The notes beneath the pieces were generated by a model that saw only the letters and a list, made by a program, of their open reading frames with translations, was not told where the DNA came from and ran no database searches. The position numbers were made by a program, and so were the translations under genes. 9,658 nucleotides of DNA, from positions 1 to 9,658 of the forward strand of contig CAYUEN010000049.1 in assembly GCA_964443745.1 (NCBI GenBank). Direction: 5' to 3'. This document shows positions 1 through 5,542 of this stretch, piece after piece (the stretch's first letter is position 1; the number at the start of each line of letters is the position of its first letter). The stretch comes from CAYUEN01 sp964443745 (GTDB lineage Bacteria; Campylobacterota; Campylobacteria; Campylobacterales; QNZT01).

Positions 1-171
1 ATTTTCCAGTAGAAATTTCCGGTTTTTTTCATCGGATATCTCCGACAACAAAGAGGAAATCAAAGATTTGAAAAAATCTCCTTCTCCAGAATCTCTTGTA
101 TTTTTATCATTTTTACCAATAAATTTAATATCTTTATTTTCTGCCTGGGGAGTGAGGGAGAGGCTATTCAT
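1..171 (-). CDS. fliK: N-terminal part of a flagellar gene, probably hook-length control protein FliK (cut by window edge)
   Basis: The leftward frame from an ATG at 171-169 is open to the window edge, giving 57 codons (MNSLSLTPQAENK..., ending ...KKPEFLLEN). An AGGAG box (forward 181-177) lies 5 bases before the ATG, so the start is well supported. The peptide is hydrophilic, with an amphipathic stretch at residues 33-44 (FFKSLISSLLSE), like the N-termini of FliK proteins, which are poorly conserved. A perfect sigma-54 promoter lies upstream; in Campylobacterota, sigma-54 controls hook and basal-body genes. In C. jejuni the typA gene also lies close to fliK. FliK is exported by the flagellar type III system and sets hook length. 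That this is a real gene start is seen directly. The name FliK is an inference from context, since the diagnostic C-terminal domain is outside the window. Another sigma-54-dependent flagellar gene is the main alternative. Confidence 0.6.
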   Translation of the reverse strand, partial: MNSLSLTPQAENKDIKFIGKNDKNTRDSGEGDFFKSLISSLLSEISDEKNRKFLLEN

Positions 172-208
172 AGGTACTCCTGCGATTTGTTATCTTATCG
201 TATATGTG

Positions 209-225
209 AGCAAGATGTGTGCCAA
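209..225 (-). promoter_or_regulatory. sigma-54 (RpoN) promoter for the leftward flagellar gene
   Basis: Read on the minus strand the sequence is TTGGCACACATCTTGCT. It has the -24 GG (223-222), exactly ten bases, then the -12 GC (211-210), and agrees with the consensus TGGCAC-N5-TTGCW at every fixed position. Transcription would start near 199-198, leaving a leader of about 27 bases before the AGGAG box and ATG. The position, spacing and orientation all fit the partial gene downstream. A CGATAA sequence closer to the gene (forward 201-194 region) faintly resembles a sigma-28 -10 box but has no matching upstream element. Confidence 0.85.
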
Positions 226-255
226 TTTTTCTTTTGGATGGTTTTTGGATATAAT
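226..255 (+). promoter_or_regulatory. Vegetative (sigma-70 type) promoter of typA
   Basis: A perfect TATAAT (250-255) is preceded by T-tracts at 226-230, 232-235 and 242-246, spaced roughly one helical turn apart, with no recognisable TTGACA. This is the promoter style known for Campylobacter and relatives. Transcription would begin near 261-262, about 24 bases before the typA ATG. The ribosome binding site AGGA is at 276-279. The T-tracts directly abut the sigma-54 site of the divergent gene, so the two promoters lie back to back. Confidence 0.75.
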
Positions 256-284
256 CCGCGAAAATCATAGATATTAGGATAAAA

Positions 285-2093
285 ATGAGAGAGATCAGAA
301 ATATCGCCGTTATCGCGCACGTCGATCATGGCAAAACGACACTGGTGGATGAATTGTTGAAACAATCGGGGACGTTCGATGCACACAAACAGGTAGAAGA
401 GCGGGTTATGGACAGCAACGATTTGGAAAAAGAGCGAGGTATCACTATCCTTTCGAAAAATACCGCGATCATCTACAAAGATTTCAAAATCAATATCATC
501 GATACTCCAGGTCATGCCGATTTCGGTGGGGAAGTGGAGCGTGTGTTGAAGATGGTCGATAGTGTATTACTGCTCGTGGATGCACAGGAGGGGGTCATGC
601 CGCAAACGAAATTCGTCGTCAAAAAGGCGCTCGAACTCGGACTCTGCCCGATCGTCGTGATCAACAAAATCGATAAACCCGCCGCGGAGCCGGATCGTGT
701 GGTGGACGAGATCTTCGATCTTTTCGTGGCACTTGATGCAAACGAAGAACAGCTCGAATTTCCGGTGGTTTATGCCGCGGCGAAAGAGGGGTATGCGAAA
801 CTCGCGTTGGAAGATGAAAACAGGGATATCATGCCGATTCTCGACACGATTATCGAGCATGTACCCGCACCTATGGGAAGTGAGGAAAATCCGCTTCAGC
901 TTCAGGTGTTTACGCTCGATTACGACAATTTTGTCGGTAAAATCGGAATTGCGAGGATTTTCAACGGTAAAGTCGCCAAAAATCAAAACGTGACACTCGT
1001 CAAAGCGGATGGAGAAAAGACGAACGGACGTATCAGCAAGTTGATTGGGTTTCATGGATTGGATCGAATCGATATCGATGAAGCGTACAGTGGGGATATC
1101 GTTGCCGTTGCCGGTTTTGACGCTCTCGATGTCGGTGATACGCTGGCCGATCCAGCCAATCCGGTCGCTCTCGATCCTCTCCATATCGAAGAACCGACGC
1201 TTTCGGTCATTTTTGCCGTCAACGATTCGCCTCTAGCTGGAACCGAAGGGAAGTTCGTCACTTCGAACAAGATCGCCGAACGTCTGGAAGCGGAGATGCA
1301 GACCAATATCGCGATGAAATACGAAAGCAGCGGAGAAGGAAAATTCAAGGTGTCCGGACGCGGAGAGCTCCAGATCACGATTTTGGCGGAAAATATGCGC
1401 AGAGAAGGGTTCGAATTTTCTCTTGGTCGTCCGGAAGTGATTCTCAAAGAGGAGAATGGTATTGTGATGGAACCCTACGAGCATCTTGTCATAGATGTGC
1501 CGGATGATTGTACGGGAACGGTCATTGAAAAACTGGGGAAGAAAAAGGCGGAAATGGTCAGTATGAATCCGACAGGAGATGGTCAGACGAGAATCGAATT
1601 TGAAATTCCCGCCCGTGGTTTGATAGGTTTTCGGAGTCAGTTTCTGACAGATACGAAAGGAGAAGGTGTCATGAACCACTCCTTTCTCGAATATCGCCCC
1701 AAAACCGGTAATGTCGAACATCGTATGAACGGAGCCCTCGTTTCGATGGAGAACGGTATCGCATTGGGATATTCGCTTTTCAATCTTCAGGATCGTGGTG
1801 TACTTTTTATCAAACCTCAGGATAAAGTGTATATAGGGATGATCATTGGAGAACACTCCCGTGCCAACGATCTGGATGTCAACCCCATCAAGGGAAAACA
1901 GCTTTCGAATGTGAGGTCTTCGGGAGCGGATGAGGCGATCAAACTTGTTCCGCCTAGAGAGTTGACGTTGGAGCGTGCGTTGGAGTGGATCGAAGATGAT
2001 GAACTGGTGGAGGTTACGCCGCAGACGATTCGGGTACGTAAACGTTATCTCGATCCGACCGTACGAAAGCGTATGGCAAAAAAATCCAAATAG
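285..2093 (+). CDS. typA: Ribosome-associated GTPase TypA/BipA
   Basis: The 602-residue protein matches the usual length of about 600 for TypA/BipA, a translational GTPase that binds the ribosome and helps large-subunit assembly and stress or cold adaptation. The GTPase motifs are all present: G1 AHVDHGKTT (11-19), G2 RGITI (51-55), G3 DTPGHADF (73-80) and G4 NKID (127-130). They are followed by an EF-G-like beta barrel and two ferredoxin-like domains. The C-terminal part carries the TypA-specific ARGLIGFRSQFLTDTKGEG block and ends with the family's basic RKRYLDPTVRKRM segment. This separates it from EF-G and LepA. AGGA lies 5 bases before the ATG. It has its own promoter and no obvious terminator before the next promoter. 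The identification is secure. Confidence 0.98.
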   Translation: MREIRNIAVIAHVDHGKTTLVDELLKQSGTFDAHKQVEERVMDSNDLEKERGITILSKNTAIIYKDFKINIIDTPGHADFGGEVERVLKMVDSVLLLVDAQEGVMPQTKFVVKKALELGLCPIVVINKIDKPAAEPDRVVDEIFDLFVALDANEEQLEFPVVYAAAKEGYAKLALEDENRDIMPILDTIIEHVPAPMGSEENPLQLQVFTLDYDNFVGKIGIARIFNGKVAKNQNVTLVKADGEKTNGRISKLIGFHGLDRIDIDEAYSGDIVAVAGFDALDVGDTLADPANPVALDPLHIEEPTLSVIFAVNDSPLAGTEGKFVTSNKIAERLEAEMQTNIAMKYESSGEGKFKVSGRGELQITILAENMRREGFEFSLGRPEVILKEENGIVMEPYEHLVIDVPDDCTGTVIEKLGKKKAEMVSMNPTGDGQTRIEFEIPARGLIGFRSQFLTDTKGEGVMNHSFLEYRPKTGNVEHRMNGALVSMENGIALGYSLFNLQDRGVLFIKPQDKVYIGMIIGEHSRANDLDVNPIKGKQLSNVRSSGADEAIKLVPPRELTLERALEWIEDDELVEVTPQTIRVRKRYLDPTVRKRMAKKSK

Positions 2094-2114
2094 GGTGGAT
2101 TAAAAGAGTCACGT

Positions 2115-2152
2115 TATAATATGTCGTGATGGCATATCAAATTTTGAAGGAG
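2115..2152 (+). promoter_or_regulatory. Promoter and ribosome binding site of the YidB-like gene
   Basis: A perfect TATAAT lies at 2115-2120, about 38 bases before the ATG at 2158, and AAGGAG (2147-2152) lies 5 bases before that ATG. The upstream sequence lacks a convincing -35 box and is less T-rich than the other promoters here, so the promoter is likely but not certain. The strong ribosome binding site fixes the start codon. Confidence 0.6.
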
Positions 2153-2157
2153 AAGAG

Positions 2158-2598
2158 ATGGATCTCAACGATATCGTACAAATCGGTACACAACTGTTCA
2201 AAGAGAGGGTCGGAGAGCAAGCGGGTGATCTCGACGAAGGTAGTCTGATGGATGCACTTGGAAGTTTGCTCTCCAATGAAGAGGGAGGACTCGATCTGGG
2301 CAACATCATGTCCGCGCTTACAAACGGAGATCTGGGATCGATCGTTTCGTCCTGGATAGGTAGCGGTGAAAACGCACCGATCGAAGGGAGCCAATTGAGC
2401 GAATTGCTAGGATCCGAACAGATCAGCGCGTTTGCGGAAAGATTGGGAATCGATACCGATACCGCATTGAGTGGGTTGACCGATGCATTGCCGAACATGA
2501 TCGACAAAGCGACACCAGAAGGCGAATCGCTGCTCGATTCGTTCGGGGGAATCGATGGTATTATGGATATGGCAGGTAAATTCTTCGGAAGATCGTAA
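2158..2598 (+). CDS. YidB-like (DUF937-type) small protein of unknown function
   Basis: The 146-residue acidic protein has no signal peptide or membrane segment. Its central and C-terminal part (about residues 52-122) has the hallmarks of the YidB/DUF937 family: a Gly/Leu-rich LG-repeat region, the SSWIGSGENAPI segment (64-75), then SQLSELLGSEQISAFAERLG and a DALPNMIDKATPEGE block. The family is widespread in Proteobacteria, but its molecular role is not established. Residues 1-50 are rich in D/E/G/L and look like weakly repeated Gly-Ser-Leu helices. A good AAGGAG site precedes the ATG, and a strong terminator follows the stop by 11 bases, so the gene is probably transcribed alone or with typA read-through. 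Family assignment is fairly confident; no function is claimed. Confidence 0.85.
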   Translation: MDLNDIVQIGTQLFKERVGEQAGDLDEGSLMDALGSLLSNEEGGLDLGNIMSALTNGDLGSIVSSWIGSGENAPIEGSQLSELLGSEQISAFAERLGIDTDTALSGLTDALPNMIDKATPEGESLLDSFGGIDGIMDMAGKFFGRS

Positions 2599-2609
2599 TC
2601 TTGATCTTT

Positions 2610-2638
2610 GAGGGGCTTGGGTGCCCCTCTCTTCTTTT
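2610..2638 (+). terminator. Intrinsic terminator after the YidB-like gene
   Basis: A perfect 7-base stem GAGGGGC (2610-2616) / GCCCCTC (2623-2629) with a 6-base TTGGGT loop is followed by a T-rich run, TCTTCTTTT (2630-2638). It starts 11 bases after the stop codon at 2598 and separates this unit from the next gene, which has its own promoter. It is the only strong hairpin terminator I found in the window. Confidence 0.85.
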
Positions 2639-2648
2639 CAATTATTAA

Positions 2649-2686
2649 TTTTTGATTAATCATTTTCCCATATTTTACGATATAAT
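2649..2686 (+). promoter_or_regulatory. Promoter of the Bax inhibitor-1 family gene
   Basis: TATAAT (2681-2686) is preceded by T-tracts at 2649-2653, 2663-2666 and 2673-2676, again without a -35 box. It lies just downstream of the terminator of the preceding gene. The ribosome binding site AAAGGA (2718-2723) is 5 bases before the ATG at 2729. The predicted leader is about 35 bases. Confidence 0.75.
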
Positions 2687-2728
2687 GACACTGCATTATG
2701 ATGAGAAAAAAAATATCAAAGGAATATA

Positions 2729-3430
2729 ATGGGACTTTATGATAGAGATTATGTCAGAGAAAGCACCACTCTACACCGGCAGGAGCGCGTGCAGAAGAGG
2801 GAGACTTCTCTCTCCACGTTTATCAAACAGACGTATCAACTGTTCGCCGCTTCGTTGCTCGCCGGTGCCGCAGGCGCCTATCTGGGGATGGGGATCGCGG
2901 CCGTTTCCCAGTATTACTGGGGATTCGTGATTTTGGAATTCGCCTTACTGTTCGGGTTGATGTTCAGTAAAAACAAGCCCGGACTCAATCTGGTCATGCT
3001 GTTTGGATTCGCGTTCGTATCCGGTTTGACGCTTTCGGTGATCATCGGCCATTTCGTGGCGGCCGGAGCCGGATCGATCGTGGCCAACGCTTTCATACTC
3101 ACGACCGTCGCGTTCGGCGCTTTGTCGATGTTCGCGATGAATACCACCCGTGATTTCACGATGATGGGCAAGATGCTGTTCGTTACGCTGATCGTCGTGG
3201 TTGTCGGCTCCTTGTTGAACGCGTTTTGGCTTCACAATCCGTGGATGCAGATGGGTATCGCTTCGGTAAGTGCCATTCTTTTCTCGGCGTTTATCCTCTA
3301 CGATACGCAAAACATCATCCGTGGAAATTACCAAAGTCCGGTCGATGGAGCCGTGGCGCTTTATCTTGATTTCATCAACCTCTTCACCTCTTTGCTGCAG
3401 ATATTGGGAATCTTCGGCAATGAAGAGTGA
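2729..3430 (+). CDS. Bax inhibitor-1/YccA family inner-membrane protein
   Basis: The 233-residue protein has a basic, charged N-terminus of about 30 residues followed by seven hydrophobic segments (near 33-55, 62-79, 86-107, 115-136, 146-166, 174-191 and 205-229). This is the fold of the BI-1/TMBIM family, which includes E. coli YccA (a modulator of FtsH) and the pH-sensitive calcium-leak protein YetJ of Bacillus. The family signature is clear: ILYDTQNIIRG (189-199) and ALYLDFINLFTSLLQILG (210-227). Asp192 and Asp214 correspond by position to the paired aspartates that form the pH sensor in YetJ. Its last 11 bases overlap the start of the downstream thiD2-like gene, implying one transcript. 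Family membership is secure; whether it modulates FtsH or conducts ions is unknown. Confidence 0.93.
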   Translation: MGLYDRDYVRESTTLHRQERVQKRETSLSTFIKQTYQLFAASLLAGAAGAYLGMGIAAVSQYYWGFVILEFALLFGLMFSKNKPGLNLVMLFGFAFVSGLTLSVIIGHFVAAGAGSIVANAFILTTVAFGALSMFAMNTTRDFTMMGKMLFVTLIVVVVGSLLNAFWLHNPWMQMGIASVSAILFSAFILYDTQNIIRGNYQSPVDGAVALYLDFINLFTSLLQILGIFGNEE

Positions 3431-3839
3431 GTCGAAAGAGGGGGATTCCTCCTCTTTCAAACTGCATCGTCTCATCGATGCCAATCTGAATCGACTCAGA
3501 GAAGGTATCAGAGTGTGTGAAGATATCGAGCGATATCTGTTCGATAACGAAACGGTTTCACGCAAACTCAAAGCCCTTCGACACCGTGTCAGAATTTCGG
3601 ATTCCACACTCTGTCTGAAAGCCAGAGACATTGCGGGCGATGTCCTGAAAAAGACGATACCCTCCGAATCGAAAAGAGAGAATATCCATACGCTGCTTCT
3701 ATCGAATATCAAGCGGGCGCAGGAGAGTGCGAGGGTACTCGAAGAGAGTCTGAAGCTGATCGATACCGCGGAAGCCGAAAAGTTCAAACGGATTCGCTAC
3801 GAACTGTATGATCTTGAAAAGGAGATCTTCAGCGTCTGA
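3420..3839 (+). CDS. thiD2: Stand-alone ThiD2-type protein (HMP-phosphate kinase family, thiamin biosynthesis)
   Basis: The 139-residue protein starts at an ATG (3420-3422) inside the end of the BI-1 gene. The same frame is open upstream, but that part encodes low-complexity antisense-like sequence, whereas family similarity begins at residue 14. Conserved blocks of the ThiD2 domain are visible: LIDANLNRLREGIRVCEDIERY (18-39), LKALRHRV (50-57), RDIAGDV (69-75) and NIKRAQESARVLEE (96-109). In many bacteria this domain is fused to the front of ThiE, so stand-alone copies are often annotated as thiamine-phosphate pyrophosphorylase. No ThiE barrel is present here. ThiD2 is reported to phosphorylate HMP-P to HMP-PP. 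There is only a weak GGGA about 10 bases upstream, so translation is probably coupled to the BI-1 gene. Its end overlaps the convergent bioC by 11 bases. Confidence 0.8.
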   Translation: MKSESKEGDSSSFKLHRLIDANLNRLREGIRVCEDIERYLFDNETVSRKLKALRHRVRISDSTLCLKARDIAGDVLKKTIPSESKRENIHTLLLSNIKRAQESARVLEESLKLIDTAEAEKFKRIRYELYDLEKEIFSV

Positions 3840-4548
3840 GTTTTCCCCATGCGAACAGGATTTCGAACTCCAGATACTCCAGGGGATACTCCAAAATGAG
3901 TTTTTTCGTCTCCCTATATCCCAATCTTCTCTCTCCGCCGCTTACCCCGCTTCGTTTGATATAGCGGAATTTCGAAAGATTATCGGGAAAATAGAGTCTT
4001 TCGTTCCAATGTTCGAAGCGACAAACAAAACGGCTTTTTAGCATATTTTCCAACTCCTTCAATTCGGGCAAAAAGGTGGGAATGTTCGCCTCTTTTCTGA
4101 TTGTTCTAAACGTCCCTTCGCAAAAAATGGCGAATGCGATCCTTTCCCCCAGTTTTGTGATATTGTCCAAAAGCGAAGAAAGATCGTGTGCCCATTGAAG
4201 CGCGGAGGAGGAGACGATCAGATCAAACGGTGCGAACCGGGAGAGCTCGCTATAAAGATTGGGTTCTTCGAAGTCGGCCCGGATGATTCTTACCGATGAA
4301 GCGCGAGGATGGATCGCACACATGTTGGCGGCTTTGTCGACACCGACGAAGCGGGTGATCGGCCATGCGATGTGCTGAAAAACGGCTCCTGATCCGCATC
4401 CCAGATCGAGTATGGTGCGCGCTTGAAAATCGATTCCCTCCACCAATCTTTTCGCCACTTTTTTCTGGATGATGTTGGCGGAGTCGTAGCTTTGAGAGCG
4501 TCGTGAAAACTCCTCCGTGTGTCTGTCCATTACCTGCTTGTACGCCAT
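3829..4548 (-). CDS. bioC: BioC-type SAM-dependent methyltransferase (malonyl-ACP O-methyltransferase)
   Basis: The 239-residue protein is a class I methyltransferase. The SAM-binding motif I is ILDLGCGSG (46-54), with an acidic residue at Asp71 (GVDKA) and Asp92 (RADFEE) as in this fold. The N-terminus, MDRHTEEFSRRSQSYD..NIIQKKVAKRL, and the motif FDLIVSSSALQWA (108-120) resemble BioC, which methylates malonyl-ACP to disguise it as a substrate for fatty-acid synthesis of the pimelate part of biotin. Length is close to E. coli BioC (about 250). No other biotin genes are adjacent, so a different small-molecule methyltransferase remains possible. The start is uncertain: the first ATG (4548) has no good ribosome binding site, while Met7 (4530) has AGG only 2 bases upstream. 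It converges with thiD2 and diverges from secG. Confidence 0.75.
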   Translation of the reverse strand: MAYKQVMDRHTEEFSRRSQSYDSANIIQKKVAKRLVEGIDFQARTILDLGCGSGAVFQHIAWPITRFVGVDKAANMCAIHPRASSVRIIRADFEEPNLYSELSRFAPFDLIVSSSALQWAHDLSSLLDNITKLGERIAFAIFCEGTFRTIRKEANIPTFLPELKELENMLKSRFVCRFEHWNERLYFPDNLSKFRYIKRSGVSGGERRLGYRETKKLILEYPLEYLEFEILFAWGKLRR

Positions 4549-4565
4549 TTAACATTACTTTTAAA

Positions 4566-4580
4566 TTTTTTTGTTATAAT
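4566..4580 (+). promoter_or_regulatory. Promoter of the secG-frr-pyrE operon
   Basis: TATAAT (4575-4580) is preceded by a seven-T run (4566-4572). Transcription would start near 4587, about 26 bases before the secG ATG. The ribosome binding site AAGG (4600-4603) is 9 bases from the ATG. No other promoter is apparent before pyrE, so it likely serves all three genes. Confidence 0.75.
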
Positions 4581-4592
4581 CAGCCGATTATA
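4575..4592. repeat. Perfect inverted repeat joining the divergent bioC and secG -10 boxes
   Basis: TATAATC (4575-4581), spacer AGCC (4582-4585) and GATTATA (4586-4592) form a perfect 7-base inverted repeat. Each arm contains the -10 box of one of the two divergent promoters. The symmetry follows partly from both boxes being perfect TATAAT; the extra C/G pair and the short spacer make them interlocked. It may be just two promoters, or also a binding site for a symmetric regulator. Confidence 0.6.
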
Positions 4593-4603
4593 TCCAAAAA
4601 AGG
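4587..4603 (-). promoter_or_regulatory. Promoter of bioC (leftward)
   Basis: On the minus strand a TATAAT (forward 4592-4587) is preceded by a run of six T (forward 4601-4596) and GGA. The 15 bases TTTTTGGATATAATC (forward 4600-4586) are identical to those upstream of typA (242-256). Transcription would start near 4580, about 31 bases before the bioC ATG. The site lies inside the leader of secG. Confidence 0.65.
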
Positions 4604-4612
4604 TTTCGACAT

Positions 4613-4969
4613 ATGACTTCAGTCATCCTTGTATTACAATTCGTGCTGGCGATCGTGCTGACGATCACCGTACTGCTGCAAAAGAGTTCGTCTATCGGAC
4701 TTGGTGCCTATAGCGGCAGCAACGAGTCTCTTTTCGGAGCGAAAGGGCCGGCTGGATTTTTGACCAAATTCACTTTTGCGATCGGTGCGCTTTTTATTCT
4801 CAACACCCTTGCATTGGGCTATTTCTACAATCAGGAAAACAAAGCTTCCATTGTCGATACGATGCAGACGCAAAAGACAATTCCGGTTACAGCGGAAAAG
4901 AAGGTCGTACCCACGATTCCGGCAGCTCCCGCCGTACCAGAAGCGGCCGGAAACAACACTACCAAATAG
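4613..4969 (+). CDS. secG: Protein translocase subunit SecG
   Basis: The 118-residue protein has two membrane segments (about 2-22 and 49-70) joined by the conserved SecG loop QKSSSIGLGAYSGSNESLFG with GPAGFLTK following. SecG is the small auxiliary subunit of the SecYEG channel that stimulates SecA-driven export across the inner membrane. After the second membrane segment comes a 45-residue tail. It is polar at first and then rich in Ala, Pro and Val (VVPTIPAAPAVPEAAG), low in complexity and probably disordered; similar Ala/Pro tails are common in SecG. The gene heads an operon with frr 11 bases downstream and then pyrE. The same order is known in C. jejuni. Confidence 0.95.
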   Translation: MTSVILVLQFVLAIVLTITVLLQKSSSIGLGAYSGSNESLFGAKGPAGFLTKFTFAIGALFILNTLALGYFYNQENKASIVDTMQTQKTIPVTAEKKVVPTIPAAPAVPEAAGNNTTK

Positions 4970-4980
4970 AAGGAAAGTGA

Positions 4981-5541
4981 ATGGAACTCTCTGAAATATA
5001 TGCACATCAGAAAGAGTCGATAGCCAAGACGATCGAAGTGTTGAAAAAAGATTTTCATACGCTTCGCAGCGGCAAAGTGTCGACTTCGATCGTGGACGGT
5101 ATCAAAATCGACTACTACGGAACGATGACACCGTTGAATCAGGTAGGGACCGTTCTGGCGACGGATGCGACGACGATCACGATCACACCGTGGGAGAAAA
5201 ATCTTCTACCCGAAATCGAAAAGGCGATTCAAAGTGCCAATATCGGCGTCAATCCGAACAACGACGGAGAGGCGATCAAACTCTTTTTCCCTCCTATGAC
5301 GGTCGAGCAGCGTCAGGAGAGCGCCAAGAAAGCGAAGGCGATGGGAGAAAAGGCGAAAATCGCCGTAAGAAATATCAGAAAAGAGGCGAACAACAGAGTC
5401 AAACAGCTCGAAAAAGAGAAATTGATCACGGAAGATGAGGCGAAGAAAGCGCATGACGAAATCCAGAAAATTACGGATGAAGCGGTCAAACGGATCGATT
5501 CGCTTGTCAAGGAGAAAGAGCAGGAGCTCCTGAAAGTCTGA
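4981..5541 (+). CDS. frr: Ribosome recycling factor
   Basis: The 186-residue protein is the standard length for RRF, which together with EF-G splits the post-termination ribosome. It shows the conserved N-terminal helix and LRSGKVSTSIVDGIKIDYYG (28-47), MTPLNQVGTV, the IQSANIGVNPNNDG segment, LFFPPMTVEQR and the long charged helices at the C-terminus that form the three-helix bundle. An AAGGA box lies about 6 bases before the ATG. It follows secG by 11 bases and is separated from pyrE by a single base, so pyrE translation is probably coupled to it. Identification is secure. Confidence 0.98.
   Translation: MELSEIYAHQKESIAKTIEVLKKDFHTLRSGKVSTSIVDGIKIDYYGTMTPLNQVGTVLATDATTITITPWEKNLLPEIEKAIQSANIGVNPNNDGEAIKLFFPPMTVEQRQESAKKAKAMGEKAKIAVRNIRKEANNRVKQLEKEKLITEDEAKKAHDEIQKITDEAVKRIDSLVKEKEQELLKV
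5521..5532. repeat. 12-base perfect palindrome at the end of frr
   Basis: CAGGAGCTCCTG is a perfect palindrome in the codons for the last residues of RRF (QELL), ending 10 bases before the pyrE ATG. It contains a GGAG that could act as a distant ribosome binding site for pyrE, though it is 17 bases away. Without a loop it can form only a very small hairpin, so a function is doubtful. Confidence 0.3.
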
Positions 5542-5542
5542 T

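Noticed and set aside
2..277. Rightward open frame running from the window start to just before typA, with two hydrophobic stretches (possible small membrane protein).
   Set aside because: It lies antisense to the leftward gene at 1-171 and runs through both the sigma-54 promoter and the typA promoter. It has only a TTG start without a ribosome binding site, and its composition is that of antisense A+T-rich DNA.
1233..1856. Long leftward open frame of 207 codons inside typA.
   Set aside because: It is the antisense shadow of a highly conserved gene and has no recognisable domain or ribosome binding site.
2644..2660. ATTAAT repeated with a 5-base spacer upstream of the BI-1 promoter, a possible operator.
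   Set aside because: The unit is short, self-palindromic and in very A+T-rich DNA, so chance occurrence is likely. The T-tract is better explained as part of the promoter.
3270..3419. Longer version of the thiD2 protein starting at 3270.
   Set aside because: The extra 50 residues overlap the conserved C-terminal part of the BI-1 gene in another frame and show no family similarity. The ATG at 3420 places the ThiD2 domain near the start as expected.
3826..3845. Small hairpin TCAG-CGT-CTGA followed by GTTTT as a terminator between thiD2 and bioC.
   Set aside because: A stem of only 4 bases with a short T run is too weak to call a terminator.
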